Origin: Cytidiella melzeri
Taxonomy: Eukaryota; Basidiomycota; Agaricomycetes; Polyporales; Irpicaceae
DNA: 64,000 nucleotides
Reading direction: 5' to 3'
Assembly (NCBI GenBank): GCA_022592445.1
Contig: JABYQR010000176.1
Location: 26,871-90,870 of the forward strand
In this document: piece after piece, positions 11,112-22,030 of the stretch
Numbering within the stretch: position 1 is the first letter of the stretch
How the letters are laid out: each line of letters opens with the position of its first letter
Notes under the pieces: generated by a model
The model's database searches: none
What the model saw: the letters and a program-made list of their open reading frames with translations, nothing else
Told to the model about the DNA's origin: nothing
Made by a program: the position numbers and the translations under genes

Positions 11112-12476
11112 GCAGACGCCATCGTTGTTTGAGACTAGGCCATAGCGCTGCCTAGAGAATATCAATTTGTGAGTGGCATGGTAGCTTATCGCCTGACACG
11201 CGTACACAACACTGACGATGTTCCCAGATATGGAAGGCGCATTGGATGCCAGTCAAAGTTGCGTACTTGCTCTGTTGGTGAGCCCTTGAAGTCATGTGTG
11301 AATTTTACTTGAAGCTAACAAACACCCATCCACCAGCTATTGGGTCATTGCTGTGATACTATACCTTCTCTGGGCCTTCTGCACAAACCACACCGTTGAG
11401 GAGTGCGAGAAGATCTATTGCGTGAGTAGTTGAAGTCTTGTGGACTTGAGAGTGTTAGAGTATTCAACGTGTATTGATCAGATTCTCATTGCACTTGCAA
11501 TGTGGAATCAAGTCACCTCAGAGGTCATCCTGGTCATCCGAACCTATGCAATTTTCAATCACAACAATTATATTCTAACCCTTCTAGTTGTTGCCCTGGC
11601 CGGCGTGGTTGACTGCCAACTATATGTGGATACCTCTGAAATGCTACGTACACACACCATTTTTTTGCGCATACGGTCTCATTCAATGGATTTGGTCAGT
11701 ACTCCCCTTCCTACAAGAGACAGGGCCATGCCTTCCAATGTCCAAGCCTCATTCGGTGCATCTGCTAGGTTAGTGGTTCTGCTACCCAGATTCTTTTTCC
11801 GGATTCTGATGTTTGCCTGATAGGTTTTTTTGTGAGTGCAGTGTTGGTCATGACAGTTGTTAAGGCCATCACCATCTGCCATAGAAGCGGTGGCCCAAGA
11901 AGCCAACTTATCCAGACATTTCTTTGCAAGGGTGTCAAGGGTGTCTTTTATTATCTGATAATATAAATTCCCCATCTCGTACGTATTGTATTCATACTAT
12001 TTGCGCCGGCAACTCACTCTGTCTTCCAGATCAACGGGATATTTTACTTGCAGTACGTGTCATCTACTGCATCTTTGATATGGAATAAGCTAATCTGCCA
12101 TAGGCAACGCCAATCCATCTCTGCTATATGCATTCCTCTCAGTGTTATGCTGTTCCTGGTGCTTGCTTGCCGCTTGGTAGTGGAGTTGCGCGAGCGCGGT
12201 GCTCAAACAGTGGCACAGTCGACGGGTACAATGGCCTTCACTGCTGGAGTCAGCTACTCAAAGTCGAGTCCCAGCTCTCCGTTCTCAGGTGGTTTTGGAT
12301 TCATTAGCAATAGGACAGGAGCCAGGATCATCATGCAACCTCAGGGAGAGGTGCTGAGCACTTTGGGAAGCATTCCAGGTGATATGATGGCCAGCACAAG
12401 TGTATATTCTCACTGTTACTACTTCCAATACATTGCAATTGTTACTGTAAACCTCAATGTGAGATTAATTGCCTGA
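11112..12476 (+). pseudogene. multi-pass membrane protein, DUF6533-like, decayed
   Basis: The exons read like basidiomycete-expanded membrane proteins of unknown function. Exon A carries ALPREYQF; after an intron (11169-11227) comes IWKAHWMPVKVAYLL; further exons give YWVIAVILYLLWAFC, then TSEVILVIRTYAIF with a long hydrophobic run, then LVMTVVKAITICHRSGGPRSQ, then NANPSLLYAFLSVMLFLVLACRLVVELRERG and a Ser/Gly-rich tail. Introns are GT-AG and 50-70 nt long. Decay is clear: the first exon has TGA (11130) and TAG (11136) where tryptophan codons are expected, both explained by G-to-A, and the frame shifts near 11660. Several membrane helices are visible. The DUF6533 label is from memory of the pattern; the membrane-protein call is firmer. 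Confidence 0.65.
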
Positions 12477-12479
12477 TAC

Positions 12480-12775
12480 CCATGCATGGTATAGCAATAT
12501 AAAGGCGCGCGATTGTTGTTGCAACATCATGCAAACCACGCGTGCAAGGATATCATGCAATGTAACTGACGAGTGGGTGTGTAACATTGAGACATAGTGT
12601 GATATAGACTACAGGTGTCGTATGATACTGCAATGTAAACTACAGGCGGGGATACATTATTGCGCCATTATGCAATGTGAATTTGAGCGTGGGGCATTGT
12701 TAACTCGTCAAATGCAAGATATACTTTTTATAATCTGATATTTAATCCTTCAAACATTATATTGCAAGTCTGACT
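12480..12775. other. AT-rich non-coding stretch with short direct repeats
   Basis: No gene is seen. The motif CTGCAATGTAA or CATGCAATGTAA recurs several times (near 12555, 12630 and 12670), and ACTACAGGyG occurs twice. It may be an intergenic spacer or an old repeat. Confidence 0.4.
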
Positions 12776-13090
12776 TTACATTGGTAGGTAAACTAATATT
12801 ACTTTTTTGTGGTTTTCCAGATGACTGTACCACCCCAAGAACTCGAACCAGTTCGCTCTGAGTTCTAAAAAGACGGGAAGAGGCCTACCTATGTTTGTGT
12901 CAAACATTGTCATGTTGTGCCGAGTCCAGAGCTCCGTGGGAGGAGACAGGTGGGCATGTTCAGAGAAGGAGGCAAGAGTTGTTGATGGAATGAACAGCAA
13001 AGAATGTTTAAAAGCCGCATGTTACTATAAAGGGATGAAAAATTGCTGCCACTAGCGGAGATTGTAATAGTAATACTATTAGTTTGTAAA
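12776..13090 (-). pseudogene. unrecognised protein fragment
   Basis: The minus strand reads SPPTELWTRHNMTMFDTNIG followed by RPLPVFLELRANWFEFLGWY. It looks like a real conserved exon rather than chance, with an aromatic-rich core, but I do not recognise the family. It lies directly beside a helicase fragment and has no visible start or end, so it is treated as a fragment. Confidence 0.35.
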
Positions 13091-13097
13091 ATATAGA

Positions 13098-14045
13098 ATC
13101 CATCTAGTTTGATTGGTATTGGCGGCAAAGTTAGTTCTACAAACAACACATCTAATGTACTGTGATTTGTCTCTATAGGCTTTGATTTCCATCCAACTAC
13201 AACAACTTCTGCTACATCATTTACACCACATTCTGTTGCTTTGTTCTTCTTATTTATAATAGGCATTCCTATACAAATACCTAATTTGCCAGGATGGTTT
13301 CCATTGTTGCTGGAGGCAATGATCAAAACACAGCTTGATTATGTGGACGAAGGCAGTCAGTATTTGGTGATAGATCTGCTTCTGTTTTAAAGATCTTTTC
13401 AGAAAGCTTTGTCTCATCATTGTTGAAGCTATAACAATCAACAGAGTAAAAAATAACTCAAATGTTGATGGGCCTCTTGCAAGAATTGCTCTGCTCGTCT
13501 GTCATTGAGTTTATCTCTACTCGCATTGTAAGATGTTATAGTCTACACATTACGGAACACAGTAATTAATCACTTTGGTGAACTTTTTGAAATACCAGCT
13601 ATTCTAGTTTTCAGAAAAGTAATATCTTCTTTGGTACAAGAATTGTATCCTAGCAAAGTGCAGGATTGTGCATCTTCATCTGTCTGTGAATTTTGTATCA
13701 TGTTGCTGTGTAAGGTGACAGTAGTGGTGAACTGATGCCATGTTGCTTCACTTAAAGCAGTTTTCTGATCTTCATGGGACCGTTTTGTATGGATAATAGA
13801 CTGAACTATACTTGAATAGAGGGTGTTCCTTGTTGATACTGGGGGAAGCTGTGCAAAGTCTCCTGCAAAGATGACATGTTTCCCTCCAAACGGTTCACTC
13901 TCATTTTCCAAGGCCATACAAATTTGCCAGCTAATATTGTCTAAAGTTAAACAATCAATCATTGATATCTCATCCATCAATAAGTGGTCTACATGCTGCA
14001 AGTTACGTTTAACTTCACTTGGAGCACCTAGCTGTTCAAGGATAC
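13098..14045 (-). pseudogene. Helitron PIF1-like helicase fragment
   Basis: Minus-strand sequence from 14045 down to 13098 matches the helicase of the large Helitron at 24743-28098. It contains the Walker B region LMDEISMID (near 13960), FAGDFAQLPPVSTRN (near 13850) and the later block TSPPIPIKLDG-like sequence near 13110. Frameshifts and stops break it after about 13570. It retains DE in Walker B, where the large copy has GE. At 14045 it joins, head to head, a plus-strand Helitron tail. Confidence 0.85.
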
Positions 14046-14397
14046 AACATGTTATGAATGTTAGTGGATATAATCACAAACTGTGTGGCATCATTTACTA
14101 TGGGAATAGTCACTATACCTCTTGTATAGTAAGTGATAACGGGGATTTATGGTTCTACAATGGTATAAGTACAGGTAGACATACTGAATATGACAGAAAC
14201 ATGATTGGTGTAAACTGCAACATGTTGGCAACAGCAAAACATGATCCGACCAGTTCTGTAGCAATGTGTACATATTGTGATACTTAAGATACCTGTGTAA
14301 GATTTGCTTCCCAATTTATCCATATCTATGATATTGTGAGGAATGTATAAGTCTTCAGGAATTGTACTTGCCGCTTGCCAGCCCTGCTAATGCTAGT
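14046..14397 (+). pseudogene. Helitron peptidase-like C-terminus and 3' terminus
   Basis: About 14053-14286 encodes the last 77 or so residues of the Helitron protein: VSGYNHKLCGIIYYG, then the histidine-containing HYTSCIVSDNGDLWF, ending at TAA 14284-14286. The 3' terminus follows: CTTCAGGAATTGTACTTGCC near 14353 and GCTAATGCTAG ending at 14396. So the authentic 3' end of a Helitron copy is kept, while the upstream part is a fragment in inverted order. Confidence 0.85.
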
Positions 14398-15455
14398 GAT
14401 GTTCTTGAGATATCCGAACTGATGTGTTTGCCTTCATCCCAGCTAAGATTGCATGTAGATGGATAGATTGTGCAAAGGAAAGCAGGGTCGGTCTGGGTAT
14501 TGAATTTCCAAAAGTGCAAGTGGAGATCCGCAAAGAGTGAAACTTTGATGACCCGGGGCGCTCTGGGGTTTGCTTTGTAGAAGTTGTCAATTGCTTCTTG
14601 ACTATTCTCGAGGTTTTTGACCGTTTCCCAGCTACTGTGTCCGTCTGAATACCCTTCCCATTTGACAAGGAATTATAATTTCTTCCATTGTCTGTGTAGC
14701 CTGCTGTCTAGCACCTTTTTGACAACATACTGTTCTTCTCCTTCTATGACAATAGGATCAGGAGGTGGAGGTACATCTTTGTTGTTGTTGTGCCAGGGAC
14801 TTAGATGGTTGATGTGGAGAACGGGGTGGATTCGGGAATAGCTAGGCAGATCAAGCTTTTAAACAAGATTGCCAATGCGTTCGATGACCTTGTGTGGTCA
14901 GAGCTGTTGAGGACCAAGCTTAGGGGTAGCCTGGTAGATCTGGAAATTCTTATTGTTCAGCCAGACCATGTCACCTAGTTGGAAAACACGTGGAGATTGC
15001 TTTTTGGATTTGTAAAGTTGCTTCATCTTTTCTTTGCTTAGATGAAGAGCTGCTTTGGTCTCTTTGCGTACTTGAGCCATGTTGTCAAGGCACTCATTGA
15101 GCAATGCGATATTGCTTTGCTTGCCGACTGGTATGGTGAAGTTGGGGCAATATCCGTAGGCAACTTCAAACGGTGTTTGTGAGTTACCCGCATGTACTCG
15201 CGAGTTGAGTGCAAACTCAGCCGCTGGTGGATGATCAACCCAGTCATCTTGTCGTTGCTGACAGAATACACGCAGGTACTGTTCAATATCCTGGTTTTTG
15301 TGTTCAACTTTGCCATTTCCTTGCGGATGATAGGCGGTTGTGAAACCAGTCTCTATGCCCAGGCAGTGATAGAGCACACACATGAAGCGCGCTGCAAACT
15401 GGGGTCCTCAATCAGAGAACACCTTCTTGGGAATGCCGTGAAGTTGGAATACTTC
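14398..15455 (-). pseudogene. Ty3-E: integrase C-terminus and chromodomain of a third Ty3 family
   Basis: On the minus strand, from 15455 downward: VFQLHGIPKKVFSD, a TGA at 15408-15410 where the conserved SDRGPQF has CGA, then GPQFAARF, TTAYHPQGNGKVEHKNQ (the usual glutamate of the DDE triad is in VEHKN) and the C-terminal IN region (NSRVHAGNSQTPFEVAYGY). Further down are HPVLHINHLSPWH and a chromodomain-like FLVKWEGYSDGHSSWE near 14690. It differs clearly from the Ty3-A/B/C and Ty3-D sequences. It is cut at 15455 by an LTR and at 14397 by a Helitron 3' end. Confidence 0.85.
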
Positions 15456-15553
15456 TGTAACAGTTAAGGTTACACTCACCAGATAAGTGTTAAACTTGAG
15501 GGGGAGATAGTGAAATAGAGAATAAGAGGTGTGGTGAGCGAAGTACTGGGGAG
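15456..15553 (-). repeat. truncated Ty3 LTR, inverted (U5 end)
   Basis: This 98-bp piece is the reverse complement of the last part of the Ty3-A/B LTR (TGTAACAG..., CTCACCAGATAAGT...). Its outer end abuts Ty3-E. It stops where the plus-strand Ty3-A LTR begins, so Ty3-A was inserted into this older LTR. Confidence 0.85.
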
Positions 15554-16252
15554 TGTCACAGATTTTCCATGTTTCTACAAGACTTGTCTTACCAGGCAAC
15601 AGTATTATTGGGAATATTTAAGTGCTTATCAGGCGCTTATCCAGCGCTTATCCAGCGTCTATTTAGGTGCTTATCCAGCACTTATCTGGCGCTTATCAGG
15701 CGCTTGTTCCGGCACTTATTCTCAGTGCCTATCAATTGATGCGCTGATGCGCTCCTTTCCTTATCTGTGTATCACATGATGGAACTCTCTGGAACCTTGT
15801 GGAACATACTGGAACTATGATGTCATAGTATAGAACATTCCATAAGATGATGTCATAGTTCTTAGAACCTTCTGGAAAAGTCTAGCCTTGTCTTAGAACA
15901 AGCTAGAACAAGTCTAGCCTTGGGACTGGGTCATGGGGTCAGGTCATGGGGACAATTGCTATTGGTTGATTATTGAAGTGGCACCACTAGGGCATAGGGC
16001 ATGCTTAGTAAGGTAGATTACTTTGCTTACTCATGTAGGTATTAGAGGTCTTAGGGTAGTACCTGGGGTCCTCCCCTTCATGTATATATAGAGGCACTCC
16101 TGAGGGCATATCCCCTCAGTCTTATCCACACTGTTGATAAAGGACTACTCAGTACTCCCCAGTACTTCGCTCACCACACCTCTCACACTCTATCTCACTC
16201 CATTCCCTCAAGTTTAACAACTTATCTGGTGAGTAGTAACCTTACTATTACA
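15554..16252 (+). repeat. Ty3-A 5' LTR
   Basis: A 699-bp LTR from TGTCACAG to ATTACA, homologous to 52458-53153 and 60049-60769. It has the TATA-like TGTATATATA at 16081-16090 and the GCGCTTATC-type iterated block at about 15620-15720, in which several GCGC units have become GTGC or GCAC. The presumed PBS after it reads TTTGCATAAGACTG, one mismatch from the self-priming complement seen in Ty3-B. Confidence 0.9.
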
Positions 16253-16830
16253 TTTGCATAAGACTGCCCCTACTCCCTCACGTCTTTGGACGTGCTGGAG
16301 GTTTCTTTCCCCTTTCTTCTAGGTCTTGTGCCTGTGCGTGGGCCCCTCTACAAATCCTCTAGAAATAGAGGTAGCCGGACCATAGGCTCTAAGTGGTAGT
16401 TGTGTCTAGGCCTTGCCTTGATGCGCACAACTTGAATCACCCTCTCGCCCGACGCTCCTAGAGCTGATCAGAGCAGGGGTTGGCATTATGCCAACATGAT
16501 GAAAGTGTGCCTCCCCACAGGTGATAGTGGAGTCTGGTGTCAGACGCTCATTATAAGAGCTAGACAACAGGACTAGAAGCCCATGAGTGCCTAGGCACAA
16601 AGACGGGTAACTTGTTCTGGCTGGACTTAGGGTCAGTGTAATACTGATCCGCCAACCATTTGCCGCACGGGTGGAACCGTGACAGAGATCCTTTCACCAC
16701 CAGACCTGGAGAGAGAGTCCAGGCCGATGCCGGCACTACCCCACGCATACACAGGACCTCTCCTTTATGGAGATTTTGTTTTGCACACCACTGAGCTGAC
16801 AAGCCCACCACACATTGTCACACAGTCACC
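16253..16830 (+). other. Ty3-A untranslated leader
   Basis: About 580 bp between LTR and first ORF, strongly conserved with 53154-53732 of Ty3-B. No open frame is shared. It presumably holds packaging and translation signals. Confidence 0.7.
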
Positions 16831-17610
16831 ATGCCTCTTTCCCCCTACGTCACTGCTAAGACTGGCTGCAAGGCTCCCTACTCCATCCCCGTCCGCAATG
16901 AAGCCACTGGACTTCAAGAACACTCCGTAGTCTCCAAGGTGACTCTCAATAAGTTCAAAGACACCGGCAAGCCTCGCCGTGTCAAGTACCCAGACAACAA
17001 ACCTCTCATCAAGAGGATCGATCTTGAAGAGCAAGCTCGCACCACCATTGAGCATGAGGAAAACCAAGCTTGTATGAGACAGCTCTCTAGCCTCATGTCT
17101 CAGCGAAGTCTTCTTGATAGAATAGAGAAGCAGGAGAAGGATAAAGCTGAAAAGCTCACTCTTCTTCAGCAAATTGAAGATCGAAACAGTTGCACTCATG
17201 TTCCCACTCCCACTCCTCTGCCCTCCAATCTCCACTTCCATAAGACGAAGCTTATGCTTTGTCAACAGGAGTTCAAACCTATGATCACAGCAGCCTGTCA
17301 AAGGCTTGAGCCTGTGCTCAACAAGCTGAACACCTCTTTCGCAAGTGGTGGCCAATCTTTGGATGCACAGCTCAACACTTGTTGGGAGAAAGCACAGCTA
17401 CTGATTGGTCGTGTTTTCATGATCGAACAGTGGTTCAAGGAGAACCATACGGACAAGATGTCTAATAGGGAATCGAGAATGCTAAAAAAGGGCTTAAAGA
17501 GTTCAGGCAGGATTAGCTTTGTAGACATACATTGGAGATGGGGTTACATCGTAGAGTTACTAGAAGGGCTGTTTGACATGAACACCTTTGTATATGTGGA
17601 AATGGAATAA
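16831..17610 (+). CDS. Ty3-A ORF0: conserved 259-residue protein upstream of gag, function unknown
   Basis: An intact frame from ATG 16831 to TAA 17608-17610 with a partner of identical length (259 residues) in Ty3-B at 53733-54512. Conserved blocks include APYSIPVRNE, KYPDNKPLIKRIDLEEQ, a charged helical region around LLDRIEKQEK (coiled-coil-like), PMITAACQRLEPVL and a C-terminal WFKENHTDKM...GLFDMN segment. It has no zinc knuckle and no enzyme motif. Ty3/gypsy elements usually begin with gag, so a separate upstream ORF is unusual. It may be an extra structural (matrix-like) protein or a captured host gene; I do not recognise it. The length conservation despite sequence change implies selection. 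Confidence 0.75.
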   Translation: MPLSPYVTAKTGCKAPYSIPVRNEATGLQEHSVVSKVTLNKFKDTGKPRRVKYPDNKPLIKRIDLEEQARTTIEHEENQACMRQLSSLMSQRSLLDRIEKQEKDKAEKLTLLQQIEDRNSCTHVPTPTPLPSNLHFHKTKLMLCQQEFKPMITAACQRLEPVLNKLNTSFASGGQSLDAQLNTCWEKAQLLIGRVFMIEQWFKENHTDKMSNRESRMLKKGLKSSGRISFVDIHWRWGYIVELLEGLFDMNTFVYVEME

Positions 17611-17781
17611 AATGTATGGGATGACAAGCCTCATTTTAATTGGTGACAACTTCCTGAAAAGGATTTAATGTGTGAAAACAACTCTGACAAGAGTTCAATG
17701 TGTGAAAAGTAGTGTTTTCTCTTCTTCTTATACTAGAAATAGTATTTCGCTTATCCTTTGCTAACTGAGAAATTAGAAGCA
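17611..17781 (+). promoter_or_regulatory. intercistronic region with hairpins and a 30-bp repeat (Ty3-A)
   Basis: Between ORF0 and gag, the motif AATGTGTGAAAA occurs twice 30 bp apart, each time after a small inverted repeat (TCCTGAAAAGGA; AACTCTGACAAGAGTT). The same layout is in Ty3-B. It may serve gag translation (reinitiation or internal entry). Confidence 0.45.
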
Positions 17782-18082
17782 ATGGCCTCTCAATCTAACG
17801 CGGGATCCAACGCTGCCCCCGCTGCTGCCAACCTCACTCACTCTGTTCCTTTTGGGAAAATCACCCCCATCGTTTATAACCCTTCTGTTGAGAACTTTGA
17901 GCAGCACATCTTCCACAACCTTACCATAGCCCAAAGGGCTTTTACTCACACAATTGAAGGAGAAGCAACAACTGCTATCGTTCACAATATGATGAATCAA
18001 ATAGTTCTCATCTGGAACAATCAGTTGTCATTGCTGGAGGATAACCTCCAGGAATACGTGGATAATGTCGCTCAAGACCTAT
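17782..18082 (+). pseudogene. Ty3-A gag, N-terminal fragment
   Basis: The frame begins MASQSNAGSNAAPAAAN at ATG 17782, as in Ty3-B, and is cut by a Helentron 5' end at 18083 after VAQDL. The next part of gag (equivalent to about 54980-55260 of Ty3-B) is absent; gag resumes at 21137 after other insertions. Confidence 0.9.
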
Positions 18083-19344
18083 TACAATTCCTGAAGGATG
18101 AAGAAGAATTGTTCCAGTGTGCTCCAGCACATTGATGCCTTTTCAGATGTGACCTTTTTGTCCCCCACAGTGTGGGAATTTGATGGCAGAATACAGACAG
18201 TAACAGTGTCAATAACAAAACAATGAATCCAGCTGATGGCATCACACTGGCCTTGTTATCAGCCCTTTATCAGATCACTTTTGCAATCAAAATGCAGTTT
18301 TAGATTTTTACAGACTGCATATGGGTACAAATGTGTACATATAATACATCATTGGATAGCCCTATCTTGTGGCAACATCCTGGTACAAACATCCTGTCAA
18401 TTGAAGTGGGATTGAGCACATTATGGCCAGTCTACTGAAAATGGTCTTCCAGACTCAGATTCAAACTCCACTCCTGCTGGAAAATGATGTGAAATTCTGA
18501 TCAGGTACATGTGCAGCAATCTACAGACATTGCTTGCTCTTTGAACAAGGAATACAATTAGAAGACATGCCACACATAGTATTGCCTCTGAGCAAGAATT
18601 ACCAGGTACTTTGGAAGGTAACTACAAATTCACAACCCCTACATTCTTGGACAATGTAAATTTTTGGCTCCATTAGTAGTGAGTACTGTATCTGATTGTT
18701 CCACAAAGTTTCACAACTGATAGTTGCTCTCTAAGCAGGAGTTACAATCAGAACACAGCCTGTGACAGTTTCAATGGGGGTGAGGCAGTTCAGACATCAA
18801 CAGGACATGGTTGCATCAGCAGCAAACACTGCATTGGATTATTGCACATATGTTCACAACCATTAGTTGCTCTCTAAGAAGGAGTTCCAATCTAAACACA
18901 ACCTGTGGAAGTTCTGATGGGGCTGATACAGTTGAGACATCAACAGGATGTGGTTTCATCAGCATAGAGCACTGCCTTTAAGTCTTCCATACAGTTTCAC
19001 AACCACCAGTTGCTCTACAAGCAGGAGTTACAATCAGAACACAGTCTGTGGCAGTTCCCATAGGGGTGAGGCAGTTCAGACATCAACAGGACATGGTTGC
19101 ATCAGCAGCAAGCACTGCATCAGATTGTTCCACAAAATTTCACAACCATTCATTGCTCTTTAAGGAGTGGTTACAATCAGAACATAGCCTGTGGTGGTTC
19201 TGATGGGGCTGAGGTAGTGCAAACATGAACAGGACGTGGTTGCATCAGCATAGAGCACTGCCTTTGATTCTTCCATACAGTTTCACAACCACCAGTTTCT
19301 CCACAAGTAGGAGATACAATCAGAATACAGCCTTTGACAATATC
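18083..19344 (+). mobile_element. non-autonomous Helentron NA-2, 5' part only
   Basis: Starts TACAATTCCTGAAGGATG inside Ty3-A gag and follows the NA-1 sequence through the 5' unique region and about five 143-bp units. It has no 3' terminus here: at about 19345 it passes directly into a Helitron helicase fragment. The 5' junction (T|T or A|T) agrees with that of NA-1. Confidence 0.88.
18708..19340 (+). repeat. 143-bp tandem array in NA-2 (about 5 units)
   Basis: The unit marker recurs at about 18723, 18865, 19009, 19152 and 19295, spacings of 142-144 bp. Confidence 0.88.
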
Positions 19345-19902
19345 AGGTTCAACATATCAGGGTACTCTTATTGCTCAAGATTTCTCAGATAAACACATGA
19401 CTGGGGGATTGTCTGGATATTTGAGACAGGAGTTCCAAAAGTTAGGATTGCTAGATGAGATTACAAGATTGCATTTTGAAAAGAAACTACCCAAGGGTGT
19501 AGGCGGTACAACACGGAACCATCTAATATCATCATATAGATATGCAAGAGGAAGTGACTATGTTCCTAGAACAATGCCTAGTCCGTTACAATGGGATTTC
19601 ATCAACACCTATGATATTGGTGATCCATTCCAAGAAGCAGAATGGCAAGTACTTGACAAAAAGAAAAGACTGACAAAACAATCTACACCTAAACCTGAAA
19701 CAAGCAAGAAAAAACCGTTGGCAGTCAATACTGATGCCAGACAATATATTCCTGTTCAGGGTACTGTACAGATCAATCAACTGAGTAGGCTAAAAGGTGA
19801 TCGTATTCATAAACAGAGTAAACAGGAAGTAACTGAACATCAGAAAAGTTCCTCCTGGCCATGTAAACGGCAGAAAACAAATATCAATGAAGGTATACCT
19901 GT
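19345..19902 (+). pseudogene. Helitron helicase C-terminal fragment
   Basis: Encodes STYQGTLIAQDFSDKHMTGG, LRQEFQKLGLLDEITRL and LPKGVGGTTRNHLISSYRYA, matching minus-strand 26130-25600 of the large Helitron. It ends at GIPV just before the peptidase-like domain would start, then switches to Ty3-D. It is open over about 185 codons but has neither a true start nor a true end. Confidence 0.85.
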
Positions 19903-20333
19903 AGATCAAACTCAGATCCGGATATTGTATTCACGACAACATCAATGTTGAATGGCTATCTCTGTATCAAGGAAACAAAGTAAACGGCCTCATACCAGAA
20001 CCACCAGCACCAATCATAGTAGATGATCAACAAGTATATGAAGTTGAGAAGATCCTAGACAGTCGGATCTATCGGAACCAAATGCAGTACCTAGTCAAAT
20101 GGAAAGCCTATGGAGAAGGCGATGTAACGTGGGAACCTGCAGTAAATCTGACCAATGCGAAAGAGAGCATTGCAGAGTTCCACGCCAGACATACCAACGC
20201 ACCTCAGAAATTGCCCAAAGCACTCTTCGACTCCATTCCTTGGAAACCGTTGGAGAACATCACAAAAGCTATTGCATCTGACCTCGAGTGGGCAGATGGT
20301 AGAGTCCCTGGTCTTCGTTCATCAAGGCGATGA
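19903..20333 (+). pseudogene. Ty3-D integrase tail with chromodomain
   Basis: From about 19935 the frame reads NVEWLSLYQGNKVNGLIPEP and then a chromodomain, VYEVEKILDSRIYRNQMQYL and VKWKAYGEGDVTWEPAVNL, ending at TGA 20331-20333. A purine tract and LTR follow, so this is the authentic 3' end of a chromovirus distinct from Ty3-A/B/C. Everything upstream of the tail is missing. Confidence 0.88.
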
Positions 20334-20338
20334 ATTTT

Positions 20339-20349
20339 AGGAGGGGGGT
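20339..20349 (+). promoter_or_regulatory. Ty3-D polypurine tract
   Basis: AGGAGGGGGG lies just before TAATG at the LTR start. Confidence 0.7.
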
Positions 20350-20351
20350 AA

Positions 20352-21136
20352 TGACATGGATAGTCCAACAGAGACCAGATTTTTCCAACAATGTCACAAG
20401 TTTACAGCCTTAGGCGCCTACCTAGAGCGCTTATTTTCTGGCTAGGAGCATTACCGGACCTAACCCTAACCCGGGTCACGTGACATCCTGCCTTATTTAT
20501 CAATAGTCCAGACCCAAACCCTAGACAAACCCTAGACTCAATCTGGAGCGGTTCCAGATCAACCTAGGCTATTGTTCTATTGTTCAACTTCCATTGATAG
20601 GGATTCCCCCAGTTCTTATTGTCCTATTGTCTTCCGTCTATTGTCTTTTGTCTATTGTTAGGGATTCCCCCAGTTTCTATTGTTCTATTGTTCCTGATTC
20701 TATTGTTCTATTGTCTATTGTTCTAGTCCTATTGTTCTATGTGCCCTGGTCCTTGACAGTTACTCAGGTCCTTGACAGTTACCCTGGTCTCTTATTGTTC
20801 TATTGTTACTCCAGCCCCACAGTTACTCCAGTCCCTAGTGTGGGAACTGGTGCACAGACCACCCAGACACAGTATATATAGTACCCCTTACCCTCCCTGG
20901 TTCTGCATCTTGACCTCTTCGTCAGCACTGCCAGGTGAGTTACTCAATGTAACCTAGTATAAGCTTGATATTAACTTCGTCATTTGCACTGCCAGTATCC
21001 GGCCTCTGAGCCTGCTTGCCTGCTTATCATCGACTTTGACCTCGTTGTCGTCGTTGGAGATCCACTTCCACTTTCACTCCTCCTCTTCTCCACCCTTGTT
21101 TAGGGTTATCAGTATCACAGCAGTCGCTCCGCGACA
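20352..21136 (+). repeat. Ty3-D 3' LTR
   Basis: A 785-bp LTR that begins TGACATGG and ends CGCGACA. It contains a TATA-like AGTATATATAGT near 20872 and a stretch (20570-20740) of iterated CTATTGTTCTATTGT units. Its right flank CTCTC is where Ty3-A gag resumes, which fits a 5-bp duplication whose left copy has been lost. Confidence 0.85.
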
Positions 21137-22030
21137 CTCTCAGGCGCGGCGGCTCAATACATGGAGCTGTGGATCAAGAAGCTGATGAAGGGTCAGATGA
21201 TTGGAACGTGGGAAGAGCTTGAAAACGAGCTCAAGGTACAATATGGTCAACGGGACAACAAGGAGGGTGCTCAAAAGGAGCTTAATGCCTTGTTCAACAA
21301 TACAGATCTGGCGCATAAGAACTTTGTCAAGTACGCGGAACGCTTCCGTATGCTTGGCAGGCTTTCTGGATACAAAGACAACTTGCTTATTCATAAGCTC
21401 AAGCACGTTATCAAGAAGGACATGCGGCTGGTTATGATCGGAAAAAATGAAAATCAAATTCCAACTACTTGGGCCCAGTTCCTCGACCTCTTGTTGGATA
21501 TCAACAAGAAGGTTTATCCTGAGAAAGCACAGGGCCAGATCTTTGCGAAGGAAAAGGATACGTCCACTCCCATGGATATGGACGCTGCGGCCAAAAAGAA
21601 GAAGGTGAACTCAACTGAAAAGTTGGAGATGTTCTGTAACATTCACAAGTCCAAAGGACATAACACGAACGAATGTAACCTCAATAGCTTGAAGAAGAAG
21701 CCCGATGAGAAGTCCAAGGATGTGAAAAAGGATGGCAAATCTTTAGCGCCAAAGAAGATTCGGGCAGCAGATGCCAAGGACTCTAGGACGGACAGCGAGG
21801 CTGAAGCCCCTAAGGCCTCGTCGTCTAAAACAAAAAATGTTAATACCGCGCGCCTAGAGTTGGCGGCTCATATTGAGGAGGTTCCAACTGAAGATGATGA
21901 ACCTTCAACTCCTCACCCGTCCCCTGACAAGGGTAAAGGGAAAAAGCCAACCAAGGGCAAGGATTTTTCCGAAGCATCATGTGACTCCCTGCAAACATGC
22001 ATGCTTAGGCCCAGATACCCTCGATCTTTG
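21137..22030 (+). pseudogene. Ty3-A gag, C-terminal part
   Basis: Resumes at SGAAAQYMELWIKKL, homologous to Ty3-B from 55262. It includes the zinc-knuckle-like CNIHKSKGHNTNEC, a CX2HX4HX4C arrangement in place of CX2CX4HX4C, and a Lys/Ser-rich tail ending at TAA near 22031. The A-rich KKEL segment is in frame here, unlike in Ty3-B. Confidence 0.88.

Noticed and set aside
20594..20957. Open frames in the Ty3-D LTR
   Set aside because: They arise from the CTATTGTTC iterations and lie wholly within the LTR.
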